Below, piece by piece: positions 5,638 through 13,415 of a stretch of 26,431 bases of DNA (its first letter is position 1; the number at the start of each line of letters is the position of its first letter). A program made the position numbers and the translations under genes. Source of the stretch: Pseudomonadota bacterium (lineage in GTDB: Bacteria > Pseudomonadota > Alphaproteobacteria > Rhizobiales > Beijerinckiaceae); NCBI GenBank assembly GCA_023393655.1, contig JAEWKP010000221.1, positions 1-26,431 of the forward strand, read 5' to 3'. The notes beneath the pieces were generated by a model. That model did not search any database, was not told where the DNA came from, and saw only the letters and a program-made list of their open reading frames with translations.

Positions 5638-6519
5638 ATGCGTGAAATTCCATCCGGCCTCGTCGCCCATGTCGAGGCGGCTACGACGACGCTCTGCCAT
5701 TGCTGGAGCCTGACGCGCCGCGACGGGCTCGTGCTCGGCTTCACCGATCATGACCGCAAGCTTTCGTTCGACGGCATCGACTTCGTTGCAACGGCCGGCC
5801 TCGAAGCGGCGGAAAGCGCGGCAGAGCTGGGCTTTGCCATCGGTGGCGGCGAGGTCGCCGGCGCCTTCGCTGCCTTTGGCCTGAACGAGGCGGATCTGGC
5901 ACGCGGGCTCTATGACGATGCCCGCGTCCGCGTTTGGCTGGTCAACTGGGCCGATCCGAGCCAGCGGATGCTGTTCGAAGAGGGCTTCGTCGGCGAGATC
6001 AAGCGTGGCGAAGCCAGTTTCACCGCTGAGATCCGCAGCTTCGCCAAGGCGTTCGACGAAGAGCGCGGTCGGCTCTATCTGCGCTCCTGCTCCGCGGACC
6101 TTGGCGATGCGCGTTGCGGTGTGGCGCTCGCCGCCGCGGAAGGCGATGTCGTCGAAAGCGACGGCCGCCTCTCGCTTTCGGCCGAGGGCATGGGTTCCTA
6201 TGTTGACGGACATTTCACTGGCGGCCGGCTGGTCTTCACCAGTGGCGCAAATGCAGGCTTCGCCACCGAGGTGAAGCGCCACGGCCGCGAGGGTTCGCAG
6301 GCGCTGTTCCAGCTCTGGCAGGCGCCGGCGGCGGAGATTCTCCCCGGCGACGGCTTCAGGGTGACGCCGGGCTGCGACAAGAGCTTCGCCACCTGCCGCG
6401 CCAAATTCGCCAACGGCGTCAATTTCCGCGGCTTCCCGCATATGCCGACCAACGATTTCATCATCGGCGGCGTACGGCCCGGCGACGGGGCGCTCGATGG
6501 CGGGAGCCTGTTCCGATGA
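5638..6519 (+). CDS. GTA baseplate hub protein (gp13, DUF2163 / phage BR0599 family)
   Basis: This 293-residue protein has an N-terminal DUF2163 domain ('TTTLCHCWSLTRRDG', 'LGFTDHDRKLSFDGIDF') and a C-terminal phage BR0599-type domain ending 'GFPHMPTNDFI'. It corresponds to gp13 of RcGTA, the hub below the distal tail ring. Four cysteines in the C-terminal half (Cys151, Cys160, Cys246, Cys253) are placed like those that bind an iron-sulphur cluster in hub proteins of related siphophage tails. ATG 5638 follows the gp12 stop by ten bases with GAGG (5626-5629) as ribosome site; the frame is open farther upstream but overlaps gp12. Its stop overlaps the gp14 start. Confidence 0.9.
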   Translation: MREIPSGLVAHVEAATTTLCHCWSLTRRDGLVLGFTDHDRKLSFDGIDFVATAGLEAAESAAELGFAIGGGEVAGAFAAFGLNEADLARGLYDDARVRVWLVNWADPSQRMLFEEGFVGEIKRGEASFTAEIRSFAKAFDEERGRLYLRSCSADLGDARCGVALAAAEGDVVESDGRLSLSAEGMGSYVDGHFTGGRLVFTSGANAGFATEVKRHGREGSQALFQLWQAPAAEILPGDGFRVTPGCDKSFATCRAKFANGVNFRGFPHMPTNDFIIGGVRPGDGALDGGSLFR

Positions 6520-6947
6520 CGCGCGACGAGATCGTCGATGCCGCGCGGCTCTGGCTGGGGACGCCTTATCACCATCAGGCCTCGCTGCGCGGCGTCGGTT
6601 GCGATTGCCTAGGGCTGGTGCGCGGCGTCTGGCGTGACCTCTGTGGCGACGAGCCGGAAACGCCGCCGCCATATTCGCCGAACTGGGCGGAAAGCCTGCG
6701 ACAGGAGACGCTCGCCTTGGCTGCCGAACGCCATTTGCAGCCACTCACCCTCACGGATGTGCGGCGCGGTGACGTGCTGCTCTTTCGCTGGCGAGAACAT
6801 CTGCCGGCCAAGCACTGCGCGATCCTCGCGGGGCCGGACCGCATCATCCATGCCCATGACGGCGCGGCCGTGGCCGAGGTCGCTTTCACGCCCTGGTGGC
6901 GGCGCCATCTGAGCCATGGCTTTTCCTTTCCCGGAGTGACGGACTGA
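6516..6947 (+). CDS. GTA NlpC/P60 cell-wall peptidase (gp14)
   Basis: This 143-residue NlpC/P60 protein is gp14 of the GTA tail, the tail-tip peptidoglycan peptidase thought to open the recipient wall. The catalytic site is intact: Cys31 in 'GCDCLGLVRGVW', His100 in 'AKHCAIL' and a downstream polar His (112 or 114) in 'IIHAHDG'. 'ARLWLGTPYHHQAS' at residues 10-23 is the usual leading motif. It starts with an ATGA overlap on gp13 and ends with TGATG, sharing bases with the gp15 start, so gp13-gp14-gp15 are translationally coupled. Confidence 0.93.
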   Translation: MTRDEIVDAARLWLGTPYHHQASLRGVGCDCLGLVRGVWRDLCGDEPETPPPYSPNWAESLRQETLALAAERHLQPLTLTDVRRGDVLLFRWREHLPAKHCAILAGPDRIIHAHDGAAVAEVAFTPWWRRHLSHGFSFPGVTD

Positions 6948-9900
6948 TGGCGACGCTTCTTCTTCAGGTTGCCGGTGCCGCCCTCGGAACGGCCTTGGGC
7001 GGTCCGGTAGGCGGAGTCATCGGCCAGGCTTTGGGTGGGCTCGCCGGCGCGAGCGTCGATCAGGCCTGGCTCGGCAGCGCCGGTGGCAACAAGGTCGTCG
7101 ACGGCCCGCGCCTCAAGGAGGTGAACGGCCTCGTCGCAACCGAGGGCGCCGCGATCCCGCGTCTCTACGGCCGCGCGCGGCTCGGCGGGCAACTGATCTG
7201 GGCGACCCGGTTCGAGGAGGAGGTCACCGTCGGGGTCACGCGCACCAAGAGCGGCGGCAAGGGCGGCCGCTCGAAGAAGACCTACGAGACGATCTACAGC
7301 TACCACGCCAATCTCGCGATCGGCCTGTGCGAAGGACCGATCGCCTTCATCCGGCGCATCTGGGTCGATGGGCGCGAGCTCGATGTCCAGACCGTCCAGA
7401 TGCGCGTCCACCACGGCTACGAGAATCAGGAGCCCGATCCGCTGATCGCGGCGAAGGAGGCGGGCGAGGCGCCAGCCTATCGCGGGCTCGCCTATGTCGT
7501 GTTCGAGCGCTTTCCGCTGGCCGATTACGGCAATCGCGTGCCGCAATTCGATTTCGAGGTGGTGCGTGCCGTCGACGGGCTCGGCGGCATGATCCGGGCG
7601 GTCGCGCTGACGCCCGGCGCCGGGGAGTTCGTCTATGACATCCGCCCGGTCAGCCATGAGCCCGAGGCCGGCGTCAGCGAAAGCCTGACGCGCCATCAGC
7701 TCTATGGCGGCAGCGACGTCGATACCGCGCTCGGCCATCTCATGGCGCTTTGCCCCAATCTGCGGCGCGTGTCGCTTGTCGTGTCCTGGTTCGGCGACGA
7801 TCTGCGCGCCGGGGCGTGCAGTGTGGCTCCGCGGGCGGAGATCGTCCACAAGCCGACGGTCGGGGCAGAGTGGTCGGTCGCCGGGCTGACGCGCTCCTCG
7901 GCTCGCATCGTCAGCGAGGTTGACGGCAGGCCTGCTTTCGGCGGGACACCTTCGGACGAGAGCATCGTCGCGCTGATCAGGCGCCTGCGTTTCGATTACG
8001 GGCTCGAAGTCGTACTCTACCCCTTCCTGATGATGGACATCCCAACCGGAAACGCGCTGCCGGACCCCTATTCGGGCGCAGCGAGCCAGCCGCGCTATCC
8101 CTGGCGTGGCCGCATCACCTGCGATCCGGCGCCTGGCCGCCCGGGAAGTCCGGAAGGCAGTGCGGCCGTTGCCGCACAGATCGAAGCCTTCGTGGGGACG
8201 GTCGTTCCGGCCGACATCTCCGTCGTGGGGGAGGTTGTTGCTTGCGCCAAACCGGATGAATGGTCCTATCGCCGGCTTGTGATGCATTGCGCCGCTCTGG
8301 CCCAGGCAGCCGGCGGCGTGGAGGGCTTCGTCATCGGCTCCGAGATGGTCGGGTTGACGCATCTGCGCGGCGCTGCGGGTTATCCGATGGTCGACCAGCT
8401 TGCCGCCATCGCCCAGGACGTCAAGACGATGCTGCCAAGCACGGTGGCAACCTATGCCGCCGACTGGACCGAATACGGCGCGGCTGTCCGCGACGACGGC
8501 GAGAGCATCGATTTCCCGCTCGACCCGCTCTGGGCTTCGCCGGCCATCGGCGCGATCGGCATCGACTTCTATCCGCCGCTGTCGGATTGGCGTGATTCCG
8601 CGGGCCATGCCGACGCGGCAACCGCATGCGGCCCGGCCGATCTCGCCTATCTGCGCCAGCGCCTGACTGCCGGTGAAGCTTTTGACTGGTACTATGCCGA
8701 CGAGGCCGGCCGGGCCGCACAGACACGCCTGCCGATCACGGACGGTGCCTATGGCAAGCCGTGGATCTACCGGCCCAAGGACCTGTGGGGCTGGTGGAGC
8801 CAGGTCCATATCCGCCGCGTCGGCGGCACCGAGACGACGGCGACCCCGTTCGTGCCGGGCGCAAAGCCGATCTGGCTGACCGAGATCGGCGTGCCCGCGG
8901 TCGACAAGGGTGCCAATGCGCCCAACATGTTTCCCGATCCCAAGTCGGACCAGGGTGGCTATCCGCCGTTCTCCAGCGGCGCGCGCGACGATCTCGTGCA
9001 GGCAAGGGCGCTGGAGGCGATCATCTCCGGCTTCGACCCGGCGCGGGCGGGATTCGATGCCGCGCGCAATCCGGTCCACCCGGTCAGCGGCATCCGCATG
9101 GTCGATCCCAACAGGATCTTCGTGTGGAACTGGGATACGCGACCTTTCCCCGCCTTCCCCGACTTGTCCGGCATCTGGGCCGATGGAGCCAATTTCGAAA
9201 CCGGTCACTGGCTGAACGGGCGCCTCGAAGGTACGCCGGTCGATCGGCTCGTCGCGAAACTGCTGGCTGATTTCGGATTGCCGCCAGCCGATCGGATTGC
9301 TGTCGATGGTTTCGCCGACGGCTATGTGCTGGATCGCCCGCTATCGGCCCGGCAGGCGCTGGAGCCGCTGGCCGAGAGCTTCGGCTTCGACGCGATCATG
9401 AGCGCGGGCATGCTGCGTTTCGAGGGCAGGGGCGGCAAGGTCTCGCGCCTGCTCGGCCCCGACGATCTCGTTCCCGATCGCAATGGCGAGCCGTTCACGT
9501 TGCGGCGCAGTCAGGAGACGGAGCTGCCGCTCGAACTGCGCCTCGGCTTCAGCGACAGCGAGGCCGATTACCGCAATGCCGCCGCGCGCTCGCGCCGGCT
9601 GGCCGGAGCTGCCCGCCGCGAGGTCGCGGTCGACACGGCGATCGTGACCTGCTCGGCCGAAGGGCAGCGCCTCGCGGACCAGCGCCTGCAGGAGGCTTGG
9701 GCCGGGCGCGAAACCCTGGAATGTGAGCTGTCGCCGCGTTGCGTGGCGATCGAGCCCGGCGATGTCCTGTCCGTTGCGACGGAGGCCAGCGCTCGCCTGT
9801 TCCGCGTCACCCGCATCGCCGACGGCCCGACGCGGAAGGTCAGCGCCCGCGCTGTCGAACCGGCGATCTATGTGACGACGGGAGCGAGCGGCGGCACACG

Positions 9901-10864
9901 CCCGCCGCGAACACCACCTGCATTGCCCGGGCGTCCGTTCGCGGTGCCGCTGGCCCTGCCGATCGTAACCGTTGACCCGCCGCCCTTGCTGTCGCTCGCC
10001 GCCTTTGCCGCACCATGGCCCGGCGCGTTGGCGATCTGGCGTGCCGACGAAGCGGGGCTGTTTGCGTTGGACAGCTTCGTCGAGGCGCCCTCGATCGTCG
10101 GCGAGACCTTGACGGCATTACCGCCGGGGCCGCTCTGGCGGACGGATCGGCATGCCGTGCTGGAGGTCAGGCTGCGCGGCGGCGTGCTGTCCTCCGTTTC
10201 GCCGGAAGCAGCCCTGGCCGGCGCGAATGCACTCGCGCTGGTCGGGGCCGACGGCGCGGTTGAGATCGTCACGGTCTCGCAGGTCGAGCTCATCGGGCCG
10301 CAACGCTTCCGCTTGTCCGGCCTGATTCGCGGGATTGGCGGCAGCGAGCCCGCGGCAGGCCGCCTTCTGCCGGCCGGAGCCCGGATCGTGGTGCTGGATG
10401 GAGCCGCCGTTTCGCTGACGAGCGATCTGGCCGATCTCGGCCGGGAGCAGCTTTATCGCGTCGGCCCGGCTCGCGACGATGTCGGTGATGCGACGATGGT
10501 CGAGTTCGAAGCCCCGGTCGCCGGAGAGGCGCTTGTCCCGCTATGTCCGGTCCGGCCGAAGGCTGCTCGCACTGGCGGCGGCATTGCGATCAGCTGGCTC
10601 AGGCGGACGCGAATCGACGGCGATTCCTGGGAACTGGCGGAGGTGCCTCTGGGCGAGGAGAACGAGCGCTACGAAATCGGCATCCTCGATGGCGAGGATC
10701 TGCTCCATGCCGAAATCGTGAATACCCCCGCCTGGACCTATCCGGCCGGGCAGGAACTCGCCGATTTCGGCGCGCAGCAGCAGGAAATCGGGCTCTCGCT
10801 CCGCCAGCTCAGCATCACTGTCGGGCGCGGTCGCGAATGGCGTGGACGGATTCCCGTGCGCTGA
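6947..10864 (+). CDS. GTA host-specificity / TIM-barrel tail fibre-hub protein (gp15)
   Basis: This 1305-residue protein matches the roughly 1300-residue gp15 ('megatron') of RcGTA, the largest tail component. A Gly/Ala-rich hydrophobic N-terminus (residues 1-45) precedes 'AAIPRLYGRARLGGQLIWA', a hub-like segment. Next comes the GTA TIM-barrel domain (roughly 430-750), with two glutamates placed like glycosidase catalytic acids: Glu466 in 'VIGSEMVGLTHLRG' and Glu646 in 'WLTEIGVPAVDKG'. A phage-tail_3 type domain follows ('ADGYVLDRPLSARQALEPL', 'GEPFTLRRSQETELPLELRL'), then a C-terminal fibronectin-like and receptor-binding region. ATG 6947 overlaps the gp14 stop; an upstream ATG at 6896 lies within gp14. 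It is the last recognisable GTA gene here, and no intrinsic terminator follows it. Confidence 0.93.
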   Translation: MATLLLQVAGAALGTALGGPVGGVIGQALGGLAGASVDQAWLGSAGGNKVVDGPRLKEVNGLVATEGAAIPRLYGRARLGGQLIWATRFEEEVTVGVTRTKSGGKGGRSKKTYETIYSYHANLAIGLCEGPIAFIRRIWVDGRELDVQTVQMRVHHGYENQEPDPLIAAKEAGEAPAYRGLAYVVFERFPLADYGNRVPQFDFEVVRAVDGLGGMIRAVALTPGAGEFVYDIRPVSHEPEAGVSESLTRHQLYGGSDVDTALGHLMALCPNLRRVSLVVSWFGDDLRAGACSVAPRAEIVHKPTVGAEWSVAGLTRSSARIVSEVDGRPAFGGTPSDESIVALIRRLRFDYGLEVVLYPFLMMDIPTGNALPDPYSGAASQPRYPWRGRITCDPAPGRPGSPEGSAAVAAQIEAFVGTVVPADISVVGEVVACAKPDEWSYRRLVMHCAALAQAAGGVEGFVIGSEMVGLTHLRGAAGYPMVDQLAAIAQDVKTMLPSTVATYAADWTEYGAAVRDDGESIDFPLDPLWASPAIGAIGIDFYPPLSDWRDSAGHADAATACGPADLAYLRQRLTAGEAFDWYYADEAGRAAQTRLPITDGAYGKPWIYRPKDLWGWWSQVHIRRVGGTETTATPFVPGAKPIWLTEIGVPAVDKGANAPNMFPDPKSDQGGYPPFSSGARDDLVQARALEAIISGFDPARAGFDAARNPVHPVSGIRMVDPNRIFVWNWDTRPFPAFPDLSGIWADGANFETGHWLNGRLEGTPVDRLVAKLLADFGLPPADRIAVDGFADGYVLDRPLSARQALEPLAESFGFDAIMSAGMLRFEGRGGKVSRLLGPDDLVPDRNGEPFTLRRSQETELPLELRLGFSDSEADYRNAAARSRRLAGAARREVAVDTAIVTCSAEGQRLADQRLQEAWAGRETLECELSPRCVAIEPGDVLSVATEASARLFRVTRIADGPTRKVSARAVEPAIYVTTGASGGTRPPRTPPALPGRPFAVPLALPIVTVDPPPLLSLAAFAAPWPGALAIWRADEAGLFALDSFVEAPSIVGETLTALPPGPLWRTDRHAVLEVRLRGGVLSSVSPEAALAGANALALVGADGAVEIVTVSQVELIGPQRFRLSGLIRGIGGSEPAAGRLLPAGARIVVLDGAAVSLTSDLADLGREQLYRVGPARDDVGDATMVEFEAPVAGEALVPLCPVRPKAARTGGGIAISWLRRTRIDGDSWELAEVPLGEENERYEIGILDGEDLLHAEIVNTPAWTYPAGQELADFGAQQQEIGLSLRQLSITVGRGREWRGRIPVR

Positions 10865-10927
10865 TCTACTGTAGCTTGTGAACGAGGCGATGCATTCATG
10901 GCGCATTCACGCCGATGGGATTAGCCC

Positions 10928-11251
10928 ATGTCGATGATGCCGGTCGAACCGATCCTTGCTTTTGCGCTCATCGCCTCTTCGCCGATGCCGATCGTTCGGG
11001 TCGATGATGCGACGCCGATCTCCTGCCTCTCCTCCGAGGAGACGCGCGATGCCGTGGCCGACGGGCGCGTCATGCAACCTGCGGAAGCCTCGCGCCACGC
11101 CCGCCATGCCGCTCCGGGCGAGGTCGTCCGCATCAGGCTCTGTCGCCAGGGCGAGGATTTCGTCTATGTGGTGACGACGCTGAAACGTGATGGCCGCGTC
11201 GCAAGGGTGACGCTGGAAGGACAATCCGGCAAGATCGCCACCATCCGCTGA
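10928..11251 (+). CDS. Small exported PepSY-like protein, FeuN-position
   Basis: This 107-residue protein has a hydrophobic N-terminus (residues 7-20) that looks like a signal peptide or anchor. The rest is small and soluble, with a beta-rich C-terminus 'FVYVVTTLKRDGRVARVTLEG' ending 'SGKIATIR', resembling a PepSY domain. Cys33 and Cys72 could form a disulphide if exported. It lies 39 nt upstream of the FeuP-like regulator. In Sinorhizobium a small periplasmic protein, FeuN, encoded beside feuPQ, restrains the FeuQ sensor; this gene occupies the equivalent place. The functional match is inferred from position, not from detailed sequence identity. ATG 10928 is used; ATG 10934 is also possible. 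Confidence 0.7.
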   Translation: MSMMPVEPILAFALIASSPMPIVRVDDATPISCLSSEETRDAVADGRVMQPAEASRHARHAAPGEVVRIRLCRQGEDFVYVVTTLKRDGRVARVTLEGQSGKIATIR

Positions 11252-11290
11252 CAGCCGTCGCGGCCATCTGACAACTGGAGTTAGCCGACC

Positions 11291-11959
11291 GTGAGATTGC
11301 TCGTCGTCGAGGACGACAAGGACCTCAACCGCCAGATCGTGACCGCGCTCGAGAATGCCGGTTATGCCGTCGACAAGGCCTTCGACGGCGAGGAGGGGCT
11401 CTATCTGGGCGAGTCCGAGCCCTACGACGCGGTGATTCTCGATCTCGGCCTGCCGAAGGTCGACGGCGTCGCCGTGCTGCAGGGCTGGCGCCGCGCCGGC
11501 AAGACCATGCCGGTGCTGATCCTGACCGCGCGCGACCGCTGGAGCGACAAGGTCGGCGGCTTCGATGCCGGCGCCGACGACTATGTCGTCAAGCCCTTCC
11601 ATATCGAGGAGTTGCTGGCCCGCGTCCGGGCGCTGCTGCGCCGCGCCACCGGGCACGCGACCTCGGAACTGGTCTGCGGCCCTGTCAGGCTCGACACCCG
11701 CGCGAGCCGCGTCGTCGTCGACGGCAATCCGGTGAAGCTTACCTCGCACGAATACCGCCTGCTCTCCTATCTGATGCACCATCAAGGGCGCGTCGTCTCG
11801 CGAACCGAGCTGGTCGAGCACCTTTACGACCAGGATTTCGACCGCGATTCCAACACGATCGAGGTCTTCGGCGGCCGTCTGCGCAAGAAGCTGGGCGTCG
11901 ATGTCATCGAGACCGTCCGGGGATTGGGCTATATCGCCGCCACTCCGGAAAAGGTCTGA
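11291..11959 (+). CDS. feuP: OmpR/PhoB-family response regulator, FeuP-like
   Basis: This 222-residue protein has a receiver domain (1-115) with Glu7/Asp8, phospho-acceptor Asp51 in 'VILDLGLP', Thr79 and Lys101 in 'YVVKPFH'. A winged-helix DNA-binding domain (about 125-220) carries 'LTSHEYRLLSYLMHHQGRVV', 'NTIEVFGGRLRKKLG' and 'ETVRGLGY'. 'FDGEEGLYLGESEPYDAV' and 'LTARDRWSDKV' recall FeuP of rhizobia, which with FeuQ responds to low osmolarity and controls cyclic glucan export there. The target genes here are unknown. Translation starts at GTG 11291 behind GGAG. The sensor gene follows after nine bases. The feuP name is a homology call from memory of the family. Confidence 0.9.
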   Translation: MRLLVVEDDKDLNRQIVTALENAGYAVDKAFDGEEGLYLGESEPYDAVILDLGLPKVDGVAVLQGWRRAGKTMPVLILTARDRWSDKVGGFDAGADDYVVKPFHIEELLARVRALLRRATGHATSELVCGPVRLDTRASRVVVDGNPVKLTSHEYRLLSYLMHHQGRVVSRTELVEHLYDQDFDRDSNTIEVFGGRLRKKLGVDVIETVRGLGYIAATPEKV

Positions 11960-11968
11960 TCGCGGGCG

Positions 11969-13348
11969 ATGCCGCTCAAGTCCCATCGCTATTCGCTGGG
12001 AGCGCGGCTGTTCTTCTCGGCGGCCGTCTGCTGCGTGCTGATCCTGGTGCTGGCCGGCGTCGGCCTCACCACCTTCTATCGCCGCTCTGCCGAACGCGGC
12101 TTCGACGAGCGGCTGTCGGTCTATATCAAGCAGTTGGTCGCCGACCTTGCCGCGCCGCCCGAGACCGAGCGCCAGACGATCGGTGATCTCGGTGAGCCGC
12201 GCTTCGACCTGCCACTGACAGGCTGGTACTGGCAGATCACCAGGCTCGACGGCGAGCGGCCGAATGTCCGCGCCTCGCGCTCGCTGGTCGGCGGGCAACT
12301 CCCAAAGCTGCTCGATCAGTCCATCGTGCCGAACAGCCGGGGGCTGCGCGAAAGCTATGTCTCGGGCCCGGACGATCGCCGCCTGCGCGTGCTGGAGCGC
12401 GAGATCGATGTCGGCGAGGACGGGCGCTTCACCGTCGCGGTCGCAGCGCCCGCCGACGAAATCGAGGGCGATATCCAGGATTTTCGTTTCGCGCTGGCGA
12501 TGACCTTCCTGCTGCTCGGCATAGCCCTGGTCGCCTCGACGCTCGTGCAGGTCCGCTTCGGCCTGCGCCCGCTGGTGCGTCTGCGTGCTGCCGTCGGGGC
12601 GGTGCGGACCGGCGAGAATCCGCGGATCGTCGGGCAATACCCACCCGATCTCGCGCCGCTCGCGAGCGAGCTCAACCAGCTCATCGACGCCAATCACGAG
12701 ATCCTCGACCGCGCCCGCACCCAGGTCGGCAACCTCGCGCATGCGCTCAAGACCCCGCTCAGCGTGATGATGAACGAGGCCGGCACGAGCGGCGACGGCC
12801 AGTTGCCCCAGACCGTCCGCGCGCAGGCCGCGATCATGCGCGATCAGGTCCAGTATTATCTCGATCGGGCCAGGGCCGCGGCCCTTTCGGGTGCGCTCGG
12901 CGGCGTGACCGAGATCGCGCCCTCGCTCGATGCCCTGCTGCGCACCTTCACCAAGATCTCGCAGGGGAGGAGTATCTCCGGCTCGCATGCGATCCCGCCC
13001 GGCTTGCGCTTCCGTGGCGAGAAGCAGGACTTCGAGGAGATGCTGGGTAATCTCCTCGACAATGCCTTCAAATGGGCGTCCTCGGCCGTCGAGGTTTCCC
13101 TTGCCGGTGGGGACGGAGCCGATAGCGAGCGGATCGCTCTCCTGATCGACGATGACGGCCCCGGCCTGCCGGCCGAGGCCATGGCCGAGGTTCTGAAGCG
13201 TGGCCGCCGGCTCGACGAGACGACGCCGGGTTCAGGCCTCGGCCTCTCCATCGTCGTCGATCTCGCCAAGCTCTATGGTGGCGGACTGAGCCTCGATCGC
13301 TCGCCGCTGGGCGGATTGAGGGCGCGTCTCGAACTGCCTTCGGTTTAG
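11969..13348 (+). CDS. feuQ: Membrane sensor histidine kinase, FeuQ/PhoQ-like
   Basis: This 459-residue kinase has transmembrane helices at about 12-36 and 174-195 around a 135-residue periplasmic sensor containing 'GEPRFDLPLTGWYWQI', a PhoQ/FeuQ-like motif. A HAMP-like segment follows ('GLRPLVRLRAAVGAVRTGE'). The phospho-accepting His258 lies in 'NLAHALKTPLSV'. The ATP-binding domain shows the N box 'NLLDNAFKWA' (361-370), G1 'DDDGPGLP' (394-401) and G2 'GSGLGLSIV' (421-429). The gene is paired with the preceding regulator and probably co-transcribed with it. All kinase motifs are intact. The stimulus is unknown; envelope or osmotic stress is the family expectation. Confidence 0.9.
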   Translation: MPLKSHRYSLGARLFFSAAVCCVLILVLAGVGLTTFYRRSAERGFDERLSVYIKQLVADLAAPPETERQTIGDLGEPRFDLPLTGWYWQITRLDGERPNVRASRSLVGGQLPKLLDQSIVPNSRGLRESYVSGPDDRRLRVLEREIDVGEDGRFTVAVAAPADEIEGDIQDFRFALAMTFLLLGIALVASTLVQVRFGLRPLVRLRAAVGAVRTGENPRIVGQYPPDLAPLASELNQLIDANHEILDRARTQVGNLAHALKTPLSVMMNEAGTSGDGQLPQTVRAQAAIMRDQVQYYLDRARAAALSGALGGVTEIAPSLDALLRTFTKISQGRSISGSHAIPPGLRFRGEKQDFEEMLGNLLDNAFKWASSAVEVSLAGGDGADSERIALLIDDDGPGLPAEAMAEVLKRGRRLDETTPGSGLGLSIVVDLAKLYGGGLSLDRSPLGGLRARLELPSV

Positions 13349-13364
13349 AGGAATTCTTTGCCGC

Positions 13365-13379
13365 GTGACCCTTTGTCAC
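13365..13379. promoter_or_regulatory. Inverted repeat upstream of ccmI
   Basis: GTGAC-CCTTT-GTCAC has two perfect 5-bp arms in the 67-nt gap between the FeuQ-like kinase gene and ccmI, 36-50 bases before the ccmI start. It could be an operator for the ccm genes. It does not match the FNR/FixK consensus (TTGAT-N4-ATCAA). No U-run follows, so it is unlikely to be a terminator. Confidence 0.3.
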
Positions 13380-13415
13380 CATGAACCGGAGCGGACGATT
13401 GAGTAAGAACGCCGC

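Noticed and set aside
6575..9208. 877-codon ORF on the minus strand across gp14 and gp15
   Set aside because: It runs antisense to two genes with intact family motifs, has low-complexity Arg/Gly/Asp/Ala-rich translation and no ribosome site. Long antisense frames are expected in high-GC DNA.
1..10864. Active prophage
   Set aside because: No integrase, repressor, lysis or replication genes are present; the tape measure is about 200 residues, and the gene set and order are those of an RcGTA-type agent. The upstream head genes are outside the window, so this rests on the visible half.
10865..10927. Intrinsic terminator after the GTA cluster
   Set aside because: Only a 4-bp GGCG/CGCC pairing was found and no U-run follows.
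10907..12988. 693-codon minus-strand ORF over the FeuPQ-like genes
   Set aside because: It is a shadow of the regulator and kinase frames; the translation shows no recognisable domain.
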